From NCBI GenBank assembly GCA_002633005.1, contig NMRA01000585.1:157263-221262 (forward strand): DNA of 64,000 nt, written 5' to 3'. Positions 13,624-26,300 of this stretch are shown in pieces. The notes below the pieces were generated by a model, which had not been told where the DNA came from, did no database searches, and was given only the letters and a program-made list of their open reading frames with translations. Every line of letters begins with the position of its first letter. The first letter of the stretch is position 1. The DNA comes from Phoronis australis. Taxonomy: Eukaryota > Phoronida > Phoronidae. Both the position numbers and the translations under genes were made by a program.

Positions 13624-16600
13624 CATGTCTGCTGCAGGACGTTTGCGATCAACTCGTGACTGGAACCAGCCTTGGGTAACAAATTTGATGGATTGTATCC
13701 TTAATTTTAGTTAATGAATAACCAAAACTATTAGAGTTGTGATATCGACTACTGAGTTATGTAAATTTCATTCGAATGTCGTGTCTGGGCACAGATGCAA
13801 AGGGTTCCATAGGTGGTAACAATAACCTGATTATCATCTGGGCTAATCAAGAAATGGATGCAGGAAGGGGCATGTTTGATATTTTATGTCATGACGTTAC
13901 CAGAAGTGCGTCACAGACCCTCATGGCGAAGGGCTGACATACTGGCCTACGTCCGTTGAAAGACTGTTATGGGCTTAATATTTTATCAATGATTATGAGT
14001 TGGACGCAAGCCTCGTTGCAAACAAACACGTGATAGAGATGATTGTACATACTCAGTGCGAGTACTTCTGTTTTCCGCCAACACTTTTAATTAATGTTTA
14101 TAAACAGCAATTTTTTAAGTAAACAAAAACAGGCACAGCACATTTTTCATTTTTGAGGCATGGGGTGTGGACGATACGTGTTCTTATATTGCTGTAATTT
14201 AGGAATCTGTCGGAGCCCATCCTGTACAAAATCCGCTTTGAAGCGAGAGACCACTATCAACCAGGCTCGTAACATGATACAACCCTATGAACGTGATATC
14301 TCAAGTTCCTGTTTTGTGACGTATAATTGAACCTAATTTCTAATTCAATTGAAAAAGCCAGCTGCAAGCAGTAACTACTAACCCCATCTAGTGCTTGGTC
14401 ATGAAACGTGTTTCCTATTCATCTGGCGGCATCCCCCGCTTAAAATGAGTATCTGTCCCAACAAAATCCAACCTAAAGAGTGGAGTTCAGTCTTCACCAA
14501 GAATTATTCGTTAGTTTTTCGCAACACCTGAATCCACTTTGTTCAATATGCTAGTCAAGACAACTTATCTGGGTTTAGTGGGTCACATTCACAAGTTAGG
14601 CTGTTGCTCTGGGGCTTTGAAATTTGAAGCTCAAAGAGCTCAAGAATTGTGTTTTTCTTGGTATTAGTAAGGCCACCAGTAACTGCGAAGCTTGTTCAAG
14701 GTTGATATTCCTACCTTAGTTAGCACTGAGTTGTCAAGGCGTTGGCAATAAACATTCACCTCCTCTTCAATACAGTATAATAGAGTTAGAGAGATGTGCA
14801 ACAAATTTTACCACTCCCAGTAGACATATGTGTTATTACGATGCCCACACACTTTTAGGTACAATCGGCTGCCCACTCGCATGTGAAACTCTCGAGTAGT
14901 CTCGTAATTAGACACGCCTACGGTACTTCTTCTGCTTGCTCATAGCTTAACTTTGCTTATAGTTTGGTAGTTATTTCATTTTTAAATGCAAAATTCTTTG
15001 TATTACAATTCTCTATTGGTAGAGTGAAAAGCCTGGTTTTATAACTAAACACATCTGGCTGCCTTGAATGTCCCCCTTTTCAGGCAAGCTTCTGCCTTAT
15101 TAATCATGGAGATCGCTAAGACGTGTCATAGGATCATTTGTATTTAGTATGCCTGCCAAAAATAAACTTCAAAAACCTATATTTTGTCTTTTGTTTGCAA
15201 CAATAACAGATGTGATTTTATCTGGGTTATTGCTATTTTTGTTGTCAATCCTCAACTACGCCTTTGCTGCCGACTGGTTCTTTATCTTTCATTTCCTATA
15301 AACAATCAATAATGTCAGACGTGACTCATAAAACACGTGGGAGGACCTATGCTGTGCTGTTGCAGTGCTACCCTGCCTGGCGTAATGTAATGACGCGCAT
15401 GAACATTAATTGATGTTCAAAGAAATTGACCGGAGCGACTTGGCCAGATTATACAGCTGTCCTGTTGTGTTACATCTGAATGTAGTCTAACTGAAATAAC
15501 ATTTTAAGATCTGAGTAAATAATTGCTTTATTTCAAATAAATGATCTTTTTAAGATCTGAGTCGGATGGTAGTGCAGGTCATCACCCAAGAACTGACAGT
15601 CTTTCATTTCAGTTCCACACCTCATTTACCGGCCAACACTAGCGTATATTATCTTAAAGTCAGATTATCTCCACATGTAACCACATGCTGTATTTCTAAA
15701 TGAAACAAACGTGACATTATCTTGTCATATACGACATCAAAAGCAATGCCATGCATCCATTTCTGCTTTTGATATCTGGGCTTCATTTCTTCTGCTTGCT
15801 TTACTTGCAAATTATTTTTTGTTGAGCTATTTTTGCATGGATTTGAAAAATGTTGCCGATTTTCATGACTCAATTTGAGGGCGAGACTAATACAGACCTC
15901 TTATTTGTGGTTTTCATGATGTAACAAAAGGTATAGGACAATCATATACCAGAAGAATATTTTTTGCATAAGTTCCGAGGGACATTGGCATTGCTGCACA
16001 TCATTGAATTCTGAGGGTTTATGTGCGTGTCACTTGTACAATGGCAGCAGTGTTCAGGAGCCTTATGCTGTGTTCTGAGGTTGACTGAGGCAGGTAGTCT
16101 AGCTTATCTTGAAAATGTAGGTATATCTTGTGTTTAAATATGTTCTGTTTTACCCATTAGATCTGCTGCGTAATGATTTAATTCATCTTTCTACTTTGTG
16201 TATGTTCTACCTCAGTCCTACCCTATGTTAAGTTGGTATTCCTGACACCCCTGTTGTCTGCTGAAAAGAAATTATGTTGGGATGAATAATATATGATGTT
16301 ACTCAGGAGGTAATAAACCATTGAACAGGATCACTAACAATGGTCTTGATAATGACTAATGTTTCTGAATGAAAACTATATTGAGGACAGAGCCATTAAG
16401 TTTTCCTTGTGTTCAATGGTTCTGTAATGTCTAGGGAATAATAAAAACATCTCACCTTGCTAGGGTTGATTGAAAGCTTCTCAACTGCAGGTCTCAAATT
16501 TATTGAAATTATCTTGGTGTCGAGTATAGTTTCTGAACATTACGCATAAAAAATATGTTGATAAGGTAGACTTCATTAAACACCATATTTGATTGAATTT

Positions 16601-17155
16601 AATTAAAGAAAAACAAAACTTGCTGTTGTCATCTACCACAAACATATGCAACAGAGGGCTGCTGCACTGAAAAGTCGTAACTTAATGATATTTTTCCTGA
16701 AGATCAAGCCAGCATTTCATTATGGACTACATGTGTTTGCTGGGATATCAACTTTTTGGACATGATTTAAACCTTAGGTATAAAGTCATACCTAGTAAAT
16801 GTAGCAAGTCTAATTAAAAAGTTTGGAGACCCATGACTATCTCAGCCCTCAGGAGTCTTGCGCATTGCAACTGTGATCAGGCATTGTAGACTCTTATTGC
16901 CACCTAGTGGTGAATGAGAGTACCTCCAATTCCCAGTGTGGTCACAACAGGAGACACTGTCAAGTTTAAGAAAGCATCAATCTGCTGTGAAATAGAGAAT
17001 CTAGGTGGCATTTTGCACTTAGGCAAACTGTTCTGGTTTTGGCTTGATGGCAGTAATAGTCCCGGGTCCCACACAATTTCTTTTCAGTTGGCATTGCTTC
17101 GAGAAAGTTTGCTTTTACATGGTGGCTTATTGTGTTTTTCCTTTGCTCATTGCAG
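13624..17155. other. Unassigned sequence, end of the large first intron
   Basis: No exon matching the PICALM N-terminus is seen. A CCACCTAGTGG phrase at 16901-16911 resembles the repeat family found downstream. The last 40 bases are the polypyrimidine tract of exon 1. Confidence 0.4.
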
Positions 17156-17374
17156 GTCTACTGGCATACACCAATGAGCCGAACATATCCATTCCTAACA
17201 TGGCTGACCAGCTGATTCAGAGGACCCAAGACACGAGTTGGGTGGTTGTGTTCAAGTCACTCATCGCTGTACACAACTTGATGAACTACGGCAATGAACG
17301 GTTCATACAGTACCTGGCCTCTAACAACTGTAGCTTCAGCCTGGCAAACTTTCTGGACAAACAAAACGTGCAGG
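17156..17374 (+). CDS. PICALM: Exon 1 in window: ANTH domain, first part
   Basis: Acceptor ..ctcattgcag, donor g|gtacgt. It enters with 2 bases of a split codon and leaves with 1. The peptide runs [20 protein letters not shown], then [20 protein letters not shown], then [17 protein letters not shown] and FLDKQNVQG. It aligns with the human PICALM segment that follows KKKHLDYL. The upstream exon must end one base into a codon, probably for Cys or Tyr. Open reading upstream of the acceptor is intron. Confidence 0.95.
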
Positions 17375-20300
17375 GTACGTCAATGACAACTGATGTGCCT
17401 TTTCCCAAAAAAGTTTGGTACTAAAACTGATGAGTCAAGTTGGTGATAATTGTGAAATGTAAATTGCAGTAATCTTCTCTGTATTTTAGATTGAAGAAAA
17501 GTGTTTGTTGAAAACCGCTGAAAAGTCACAGTGTCTGTGCTCGAAATTGAGAATTGCTCTGAATTTGTATTATGTGTTCTGAGGTACCTTTGCTGTCATC
17601 ATTACTCAATAACTATGTGCTTCTAGACTAGAAGTTCTAGTGCACCAGTGTGCATGTAAATGCCATTAGTCTGGATGTGTCAGAGGAATTAAGAGTTAAT
17701 CAACCACTGTGTGTGTGAGTGTGCTTTGAGGAGCTTCTTATGCATCCCCATATTGATGTGTCGGTGCATTATACCATCATCACTGTCTCTCCAGTTGTCG
17801 GTTCGTTCGAGCATCATTTCATCCGAGCATCAGTTTGTCCGATGTCTAGCCTCTGCTGCTTAGCTACAAAACTCCTAGATGGATGTTTGTGAAATTTTGC
17901 AGATGATTTGTTCCTATCATGGATGGGACGGGGTAAATTTTTTGGATGGAACTGACGACTGCTGTTTTCTCCTTTATCTCCGGAGTTCTTTGACAGATTT
18001 TCATGAAATGTGAGAAATATATTTTTACTAAGGAAATGGTGACATCATCCCATTTTGAGATGAATTTGATGTATTGTATGCCTTTTGTATTATTTGCTAG
18101 TCTGTTTTTTGCATCCACCTATTTATTGGCAAGCAAGGACGCTAGGGAACATTATGAAAATTGACACGTGCTTTGAAGAGCATGGCTGATGATGGTTTTA
18201 GACGTGTCCGTCTGCTCTGACGCCTCCTAGTAGCAATTTTGTTTTGTTGCCCGTTATCCAATATTTACCAAGTTCCTTGGTTAATCTTTATGGAATTTCA
18301 AGTGTGTTTTTGTTGAGGAGAGTTCAACTGAGACAGAATTTGGGGTGAATCCGACTACTGTGGAGTCCCCTACTGGAAATTTTGGTTTTCTTTGTCTTTG
18401 CCGTGATATTTGCAAAGTTCCTCAATGGATGTGTATTAACTATCTCCCAGACAATAGTACCAGCCCAGTTTCAGATGGATTTGATCAATGTGGTTGTATT
18501 AATATTTTTGTGCCTGTTCTTAATCGTCAATCTCCGTATCCTCCAAACTGCCCCCCCCTCCACACAAACCTATTTTTAATTTACTAGTACTGTGCCGTTT
18601 AGTGGAAGTGTTTAAAATAATGATCTCTTAAATATACATACACTGTATGCGATGCACGTGGTAGGGTTCTTGTTAAAGTCTTTTAATGCATCGCTTATTT
18701 CAACTGTTGTGTGATAAAACAAAGTTTGTGATATAAATATCAATCGCCCTGAGTCATAGGTTTCAGGATGACCTATTTGACATTTCCTACAACTTTAACA
18801 GAATTAATCCAAATAATTATAATTTTTAGTTTCACTCAAATGTAATGGCTAGATGATAAAGATCTAGAGAGTTTTGTTATTCCAGTTATTAGTCTCACGT
18901 GTCAAGCTCAAAGTCAGTAGATCAACTAATGCTGTACTGTTTACAGTGGGGTGTCTCTGACACCAGATGACTGTACTGACATAATATGCACTAAATTTAC
19001 CATGTTGATCAATGTAATTCCGGTATTGTCTGACTAGCTTTTGTGTCTGATTGTGGTTCCAGTCGGTACCTGTTTTTAAATTTTCAATTTCTATAATCTG
19101 TAATTTTATTCATAAGTTGTTTGTTGTTAATTCAATTACTTTTCACCTGCTTGCTCATTTACAATTAGAACTTGGAAAGACGGGTCTTTTAAAACATGAA
19201 CTACCTCTTTTGCTCGTTCTTTTGAGGTTAAAAACAATGAAAGCAAATTCAATTCTATTTTCAGGTTATGACATGTCCACATTTATTAGGCGATATTCTA
19301 AGTATGTGAATGAAAAAGCAGTGTCATACCGCCTGATGGCGTTTGACTTTTGTAAAGTAAAAAGAGGGTAAGTAGAATATCTTGAAACTTACGATCTTAA
19401 TTTGATGACCTGGCCAGTCAAAACTATATTAGGCTGTTTTAATGTTTACTGCACATGATAAATGTGAGTGACATTATTTTCTTAGATATTTGTTTCTGCT
19501 AACGAGGTTGTTCAACCAAATTTCTTTACAATCGATTCTACCTAACACTGGCACTGGGGTGTACTTTAACCCTTGTGGGAATTCAAAGGCATGATGTCAT
19601 CTAAACTTTTGGTCATCATGTGTTCTTGTCTGTATGTCTGTCTGTCGGTCTGTATCCGCCTGTCTGTCTGTATCCGCCTGTCTGTCTGTCCGTATGGCTG
19701 ATTGGCTGTACTTAGTCTACCCAACAGAAGGAGAATAATGCAGAATAATATTTTCACTTGTGTATGATGAGCATTCATGCATTTGCATCTTAAATGTTTC
19801 TTTATATTTTGAATTTAAATGTTTTATGCGTGTATCTTTTTTTGTTTGCCATTGAACAATTCCTGCAACGCCAACATTAGTGTTTTAAAAAAGGACTGAA
19901 GAGGCACTTTGAGCAACTGGAAATTTAAGTTTCGCATGGTTATTCCCCAAGATTATCTGTCTTAACACTGCACTGTCTAATCTTTCCTTAGCAAAGACGA
20001 CGGTGTCCTGCGCTTGATGGCAACAGACAAACTGTTGAAGGCACTTCCTGTTCTACAGACCCAGCTGGATGCCTTGCTGGAGTTTGATGTGAGTTGTTGG
20101 TTAAAACCACGTTTCCTTCCGTTTCGCTTTAAAAAAACTAGGCCCGTTACCCCTACAAAATTGATCTAGGGCTTTCCGAATGGCACAAAAATAAGGCAGC
20201 ATTTAGAAGTCAAAAAAGTTTCATTTGCACATTTGTTTTTCAATGGCTGTTATATGTCGAAACCAATGCCACCATGGCATTTAAATCTCTTTCATTGGGC

Positions 20301-23300
20301 TTAGTGCACTTCCTGTCCCGGGGTCTAATCTTTTTACTAAAAGTTGAACTTGAATTTATTTTTAGTATTTTATGCTCTACCTTAGTATGAAATCGAGATA
20401 AGAGTCTATTATGCTATGATGGAGTGTATAATTGTTTAGGTGGATGACTCTAATCCTAGTTTGTACTTGATGACCCCAGCATTATTACTACAAGTTCGAA
20501 TCTAAACTTGAAATCGTAAATTTTTACTTTACTGGTGTTCTTGATTTAATTGGTTGTTCAATTGATGCTGATTGTTTGAACTCATTGTACAACTGGTGCT
20601 GATTGCTTCAACTCATTGTACAACTGGTGTTGTTTCAACACATTGTACAACTGGCACTGATTGTTTCAACTCATCGTACAACTGGCGTTGATTGTTTCAA
20701 CTCATTGTACAACTGGTGTTAATAAATAGTTACAGTATGTCAATCAAGGTATTAATTCCAGCCAATCCAGGTTCAGGAAAAATGAAAAGAGAATGCTGAC
20801 CTTAAGTTGCAATGCACAAAAATCCCAACCCGGTTCTTGGGTGTTTGAAGAGATGTGACATCCGAATAAAGCTCAGTTGATGTAAATGATTCAGTAATCT
20901 ATGAATAAGATCAAAATCTTGGAATAGTGGATATACCCCTTATTCCTTCCTAGAACTCCAGACCTGTGCGAATGAGTCATTCACGGATTAGTCTCTCAAA
21001 AGAACACGTTTCCCTCGCAGATTTTGTGAGCCATAAACATGGTTCTGTGGGTTCTTTATGATTGTGCGACTCCACGCTGATACCAATTACAATGAAACAT
21101 AGCTGGGAACACATAAAAAAACCCGTTTGTGTTGTTTGTATGCAGGGAACTTCTCCCATATTTAGTTTGTGCTTGTAGGATTTGGCAGCTATAACTATGG
21201 TGAGCGTGGCCTAGCTGTATTTGTCAGAACTCTCAGTTTTACCAACGTTACAATTGCTTGTAGTGTTTGTACTAATTGTACAACTGTTAAGTACTTAGTT
21301 TTCCATTTCAGTGTACACCAAATGAGTTGACCAACGGTGTTATCAACGCCTGCTTTATGTTACTGTTCAAAGACCTCATCAGACTGTTTGCTTGCTATAA
21401 TGATGGTATTATTAATCTACTAGGTAAGGAGACTCCTTTGGGGTGCTTGTTTAACGTTACATACCGTATTCGCCGTAATAACCGCTCATGCCCCTATAAG
21501 CGCCCCCCCACGCGTTTTCAGACTTTGCTGAAATAAGCACCCAGTCCATGAACGTGTATATGTGAACAATGACGTACCTACAGTCCTAAAACTCGGCTAC
21601 AGTAACGTCTTCAATTTATAAAAAAAAAATTTGCACGGGTCTTCTAGACCACCAGCGGCACTGCTAGTTTGTATTTAGCCGTGACTTTACACTTCAAAGT
21701 AACGCAGCGCTTCAAAAAGAACGCAACAGCGTTGCTACTCGCGCGACGAACGTGTCCCACTATGGTCTGACCTTTCAGTAGACACATCGACTGTCTCATG
21801 AATAAAAATAACTCGGTATTAAACGCACGTGGCCAGGAAGCGCGCTACATACATTAACCTGTCGTCAAAGACATTAGTCGGGAACTATCCATTCATGAAA
21901 CGGGTAGCATAGCATCGATAAGAAATGAATATTGGCACTAATTTCCGACAATTTCTAATACTATAAAACATGTTTGTGTTATTTTTTAGATGGATTGTTT
22001 GATAATTGGTGTTTTTAAGCCGAATATCCGATAAAATGACAACTGACAGTGATTGCTTACACACCCTTACACCGAAAAATAACCGTCAGATAGTTACATA
22101 TGCATCCAGCTACACGGCGACTAATATGGGCCTTACCGAGACAAATGTCGAAAGTTTTTAGCACGAGACCGGCAAGTGCTGAATGAAACACGCTCTGGTT
22201 TAGGCCTACTGCTTGTGCAAATTTCTTTAGACACATCTAGCTAGTTAGATTGCGTGGCTCTGGCCAAAAGACGGTCTCTGCTTCGGCAAATGAACTCTGG
22301 TGACACACACGCGCTCGTTTACTCGCAGACGAACTTCAAAACAAACGTCACGTGACAACAACATGATGTGTGTTCGTTCAGACATTTTTCTCGCCGTGTT
22401 GCCGATCATACATGTAGATGGCACGATGTTGCACAGATTTGTACTTGAACCTGCAGTTAATCCAGACTCCACGGGAACTTAAAAATCTTAAGAGATGCTA
22501 CTTATAAAACTTAATGAGGATTTCAGGTAATTTGCTTGAGTCGAAACCATTTTTATTCAAGCATTGAAGTCACCATATCGAAGACGGCGATTTCGAGGCA
22601 GTCAGTCGGCGAGTTTTCGCCCTGGGATTTCAGCACAATTTTCTGTAAAATGATCGTAATTTAGCAGCAAAGTTTGATAGCAATGCACCACAGTTTTGTT
22701 GAAAGTCTTTCAAAGATTACATATACGTCACAGAGCGTAAATTTTATGAATCTTAGCTTCCGATTTCACCCGTTTTGGAGACCGGATTTCAACCGCCTTG
22801 GGTTATAATAAGCGCCCCCCCCCCCCTGAACCGAACTTTTCTAAGCGCCCTTTGTGCTTATTACAGCGAATGCGGTATATTATTTTGTGCAGCGTTCAGA
22901 TTCGATTGCAATTGTGCAACAATGACACAGATGGGCACAGACATTGACAGTAGTTGGTGCACCCCCGCAAACAAAACTCTTGAAGCTCTTCCCAATGTCC
23001 ACAAGTTAGCAACAAGAAATTAAAAAAGCGACATTTTAACTCCATTTACCCTATTCGGATAGATAAATTATTCTGAAGTTGTTACTGTTTGTAAACACCA
23101 AAGTTGTCACGTTTTGAAATCGCGACATTACTTTTTTGCAGCTGTTTTAGATCACGCGTTTTCTAGTCCAATGGGTACTTTGGGAGCTTGATGTTGTGCG
23201 TCATGTTTGAACTCTGTTGGTTATACTTTGTTGTGACACTTTTTCAAAAACCTGTGCTTGTATAGTGTTTGACTTGCAAAAGCAGTTTGCTTTTAGGATG

Positions 23301-26300
23301 TTTATCTTGTTTCAGTTGGGTCTGTGGTTTTGGTTTCAGAAAAATATTTTGAAATGAACAAGAAACAGTGTAAAGAAGGTCTGGATTTATACAAGAAGTT
23401 TTTAGTCAGAATGGACAAGGTGTCTGAATTCCTCAAGACAGCCGAGGTAACTGACATAGACATACGGTCTGGTCACACCTGTATTTCACATGTTACTTAG
23501 AGGTATAGGTCGATTATGTTCACCAAAGTGTTGTGATTATCTGTGAACATTCTCCTGTCACTCCCAAAGCATACCGGTTCACCACGGTAACCATTTCCTG
23601 CAGCCAGGGTTTATGCTTCGGTTTCAGTTTTTGACGGGACAGTTTTTCTGTTTGGTCTGCTTGTCAAATTTAGTGGTCAGGAATGTGTTAAATCACTATA
23701 TCTTGTTTTACGGTGTCTTGTTGTCAATTACACTACAGCTGATTTTTGTTATCCATCGTGTGCTTAGACTGCATATTTGGAGCCGCGTTGATGTCAATAG
23801 TTTATGTAATTAAGGATTTGAAATTGTCCTCTGCAATTTCTTCTTTTAACAACGAGGTAAACTGTTGGTGCATGTAAAGTCAACAATTTGCAAAGTACGA
23901 AAAGGGTCTCGGTGACCTGCGTTTTCAAGCTTTGTCTGTTAGTTGTTGCTCGTCATTACTAATTTCTCAGTTCCGTTTCTTCAAACTCTAGCGGAAACAC
24001 ACGGTAAGTACAAGACAGCTATGGAATGTTAGCTATTCTAGCGTGCATTCTCAAATTTTGTGTTGTTCAACTTGTTCTGATCACTGCGAGCAAAATGTTC
24101 TTGACTCAGCTCGTTCAAAATGTTCTTGGCTCAGTTCATTCAAAATGTTCTTGGCTCAGTTCGTTCAAAATGTTCTTGGCTCACTTTGTTCAAATAACTT
24201 TCCTTTTTATAATGAAGGTCAAAGCTTAGGACAATTTCGAAGTTGCAAAGTATACCACAGCCTTCACGCCACGTTTTCGGGATGCATTGATTTTGTTGAG
24301 CATCGTTTTGTTATTCAGTGCCAAATTTATTACCAAGAGGGCATTTGAGTACTAAAGCTGTGAACATTTTGCATTTGTTTTGTATCCATGCCTTCCGGGA
24401 TCGGGCTTGGGGGGGGTTCAAAGGCGTCAACGTCAAATGCTGTGATCTATATCATATGACACTGCATTGAATTGTTGCCAAGCCATGCGGCTTACATCTA
24501 CACAACTGTTTAGGAGTGTTATAAATTTTTGTCTTCAGTCACTCAAGGTGCTGAGTTTGTAGAAAGTAATTGTATTCGTTGACCACCAATAACTGTTGTG
24601 GTTTTTCTGCAGAATGTTGGCATTGACAAAGGGGAAATTCCAGATTTAGCTAAGGTCAGTATCTCTGTATTTGTGCCAAGTTTTACCGTTATGTTTCATC
24701 TGTGAGGGTTGGTGGTAGCTGTTCGCATTTTAGTGGATTGGTTGGTGTAGACAAACCGTGTGAGATAGATTATTCAGTTTAACAATGCGAAAGTGCTTTC
24801 ACCTCTTATGGGCTGACATTGTTTAATATTTTTTCTACGTGTACCGGCCCTACGAACATGCACTTTTAAGGGAAATTTTCTGGAATTAACGTTTGCAAAA
24901 CTTCCAGATGCACAACCTCTTTGCAGCATCTTCCACCTTTCTGTTTTGTGAATTGTACTTTGTGTTGTCGATCCCGCAGTTCTGAACTTGCCTATTTTAT
25001 CCTTGGCATCTCTTCCAAATCTCTGGCCAGCCATAAAAGGGGTCTCTCAATTAGCTCGGTTTAGAAATTGAAGTTTTTGTCAGGCAAATGCTACGTATCG
25101 TTTCCTGTACATTGCAAAAACGGGCACACAGTGTATATTCTTGTGTGCGTCTTTTAACACGTCCTGTAGGATAAGCAAACTGTGAGCCATATTTTCTGCT
25201 GTTTTAAATCTTTACTGTCTTTGTGGTTTCTAGGTGCATGTTTAAGGGGATATGCAAAGCTGGTGTGTTTTTTCTCTGTATCTTACATTTATTTTATTTC
25301 ATTTCATATTTTGTTGAGACCCCTTTTATTATTTGTTCGTAGGGCTTGAAGAATAACCAAAATGATGTGAGTTGATTTAATTTTTGTTTTTGGTTTTGTT
25401 TTAGTTTTCATTCTGTCCACTTGGTTTGACTTGTCTTAACTTGAAAATGGCTCAAAAGCCCAAACAAAAACTCGGCATGCTCCAAACTATAGTTCATGGT
25501 TTAACTGCTTTACTCACTTCCTTCTTAAATGAAACATTGCTGATAACTTGTCATAGCTGGTCTCGCAGTAAGTGTGTGGATTTCCATTCTCTATACATAA
25601 TGAAGGATCCTTAAGTTTCAGTTATAAGTGCTTTTGTAGCCTATCTTTGTGCTTTCCTGTACTCTAAAAGCATTTATTTTCCCCTGTCACACGTTAGCAA
25701 GAAGGGGGGACATAGTATTTACGACTTTTTGTATGTACATATGTTTGTACATCACACATTGCCGTTGGCACGGTATATCCAAGAAGGGAGCTTTTGAGTT
25801 TGTACGGATGTGTAGGGCATCTGCAGGCAACATTACGTTTTGGTTAGTTTGGTGATATTTTCAGGGTTACAGCATAAAAATTAATTTTTTGCTTAGAAAA
25901 TGTTGGCACGACATTTCACAAAGAAAGCTTTAGATATTGTTCATGGTGCAGGTAGAGTGTCTCCTGGCCCGAGTCGATTTTGGTGACCTTGACATTACTT
26001 TCAAGGTCACAGCAAGAAAGTTTTAACTTCCTTGACAATGAGTTCAAGGTCACAGTGAGAAAATCAAGTTTTTACTTGTAAAATGTTGTTTGCACGGTAT
26101 CTCAAGAATTAAGCTTTAGGTTTTATGCATATCTTTAACAAGGTTTTGGTGAGACATCTCCAAGGGTTAATCGAATTTGGTGACTTTGGCATTGTTTTCA
26201 TGGTTACAACATTTATTGATTGATCTTAATAGACATGAAAATGAATCTTGTCATTTTTGTGTTTATGGAGATAGCAACAGAAAAACTAAGGTGCATTCTG

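Noticed and set aside
13624-13720. ATG with MSAAGRLRSTRDW-like reading as a possible first exon
   Set aside because: Does not resemble the family N-terminus and lacks the KKKH patch and a phase-1 donor.
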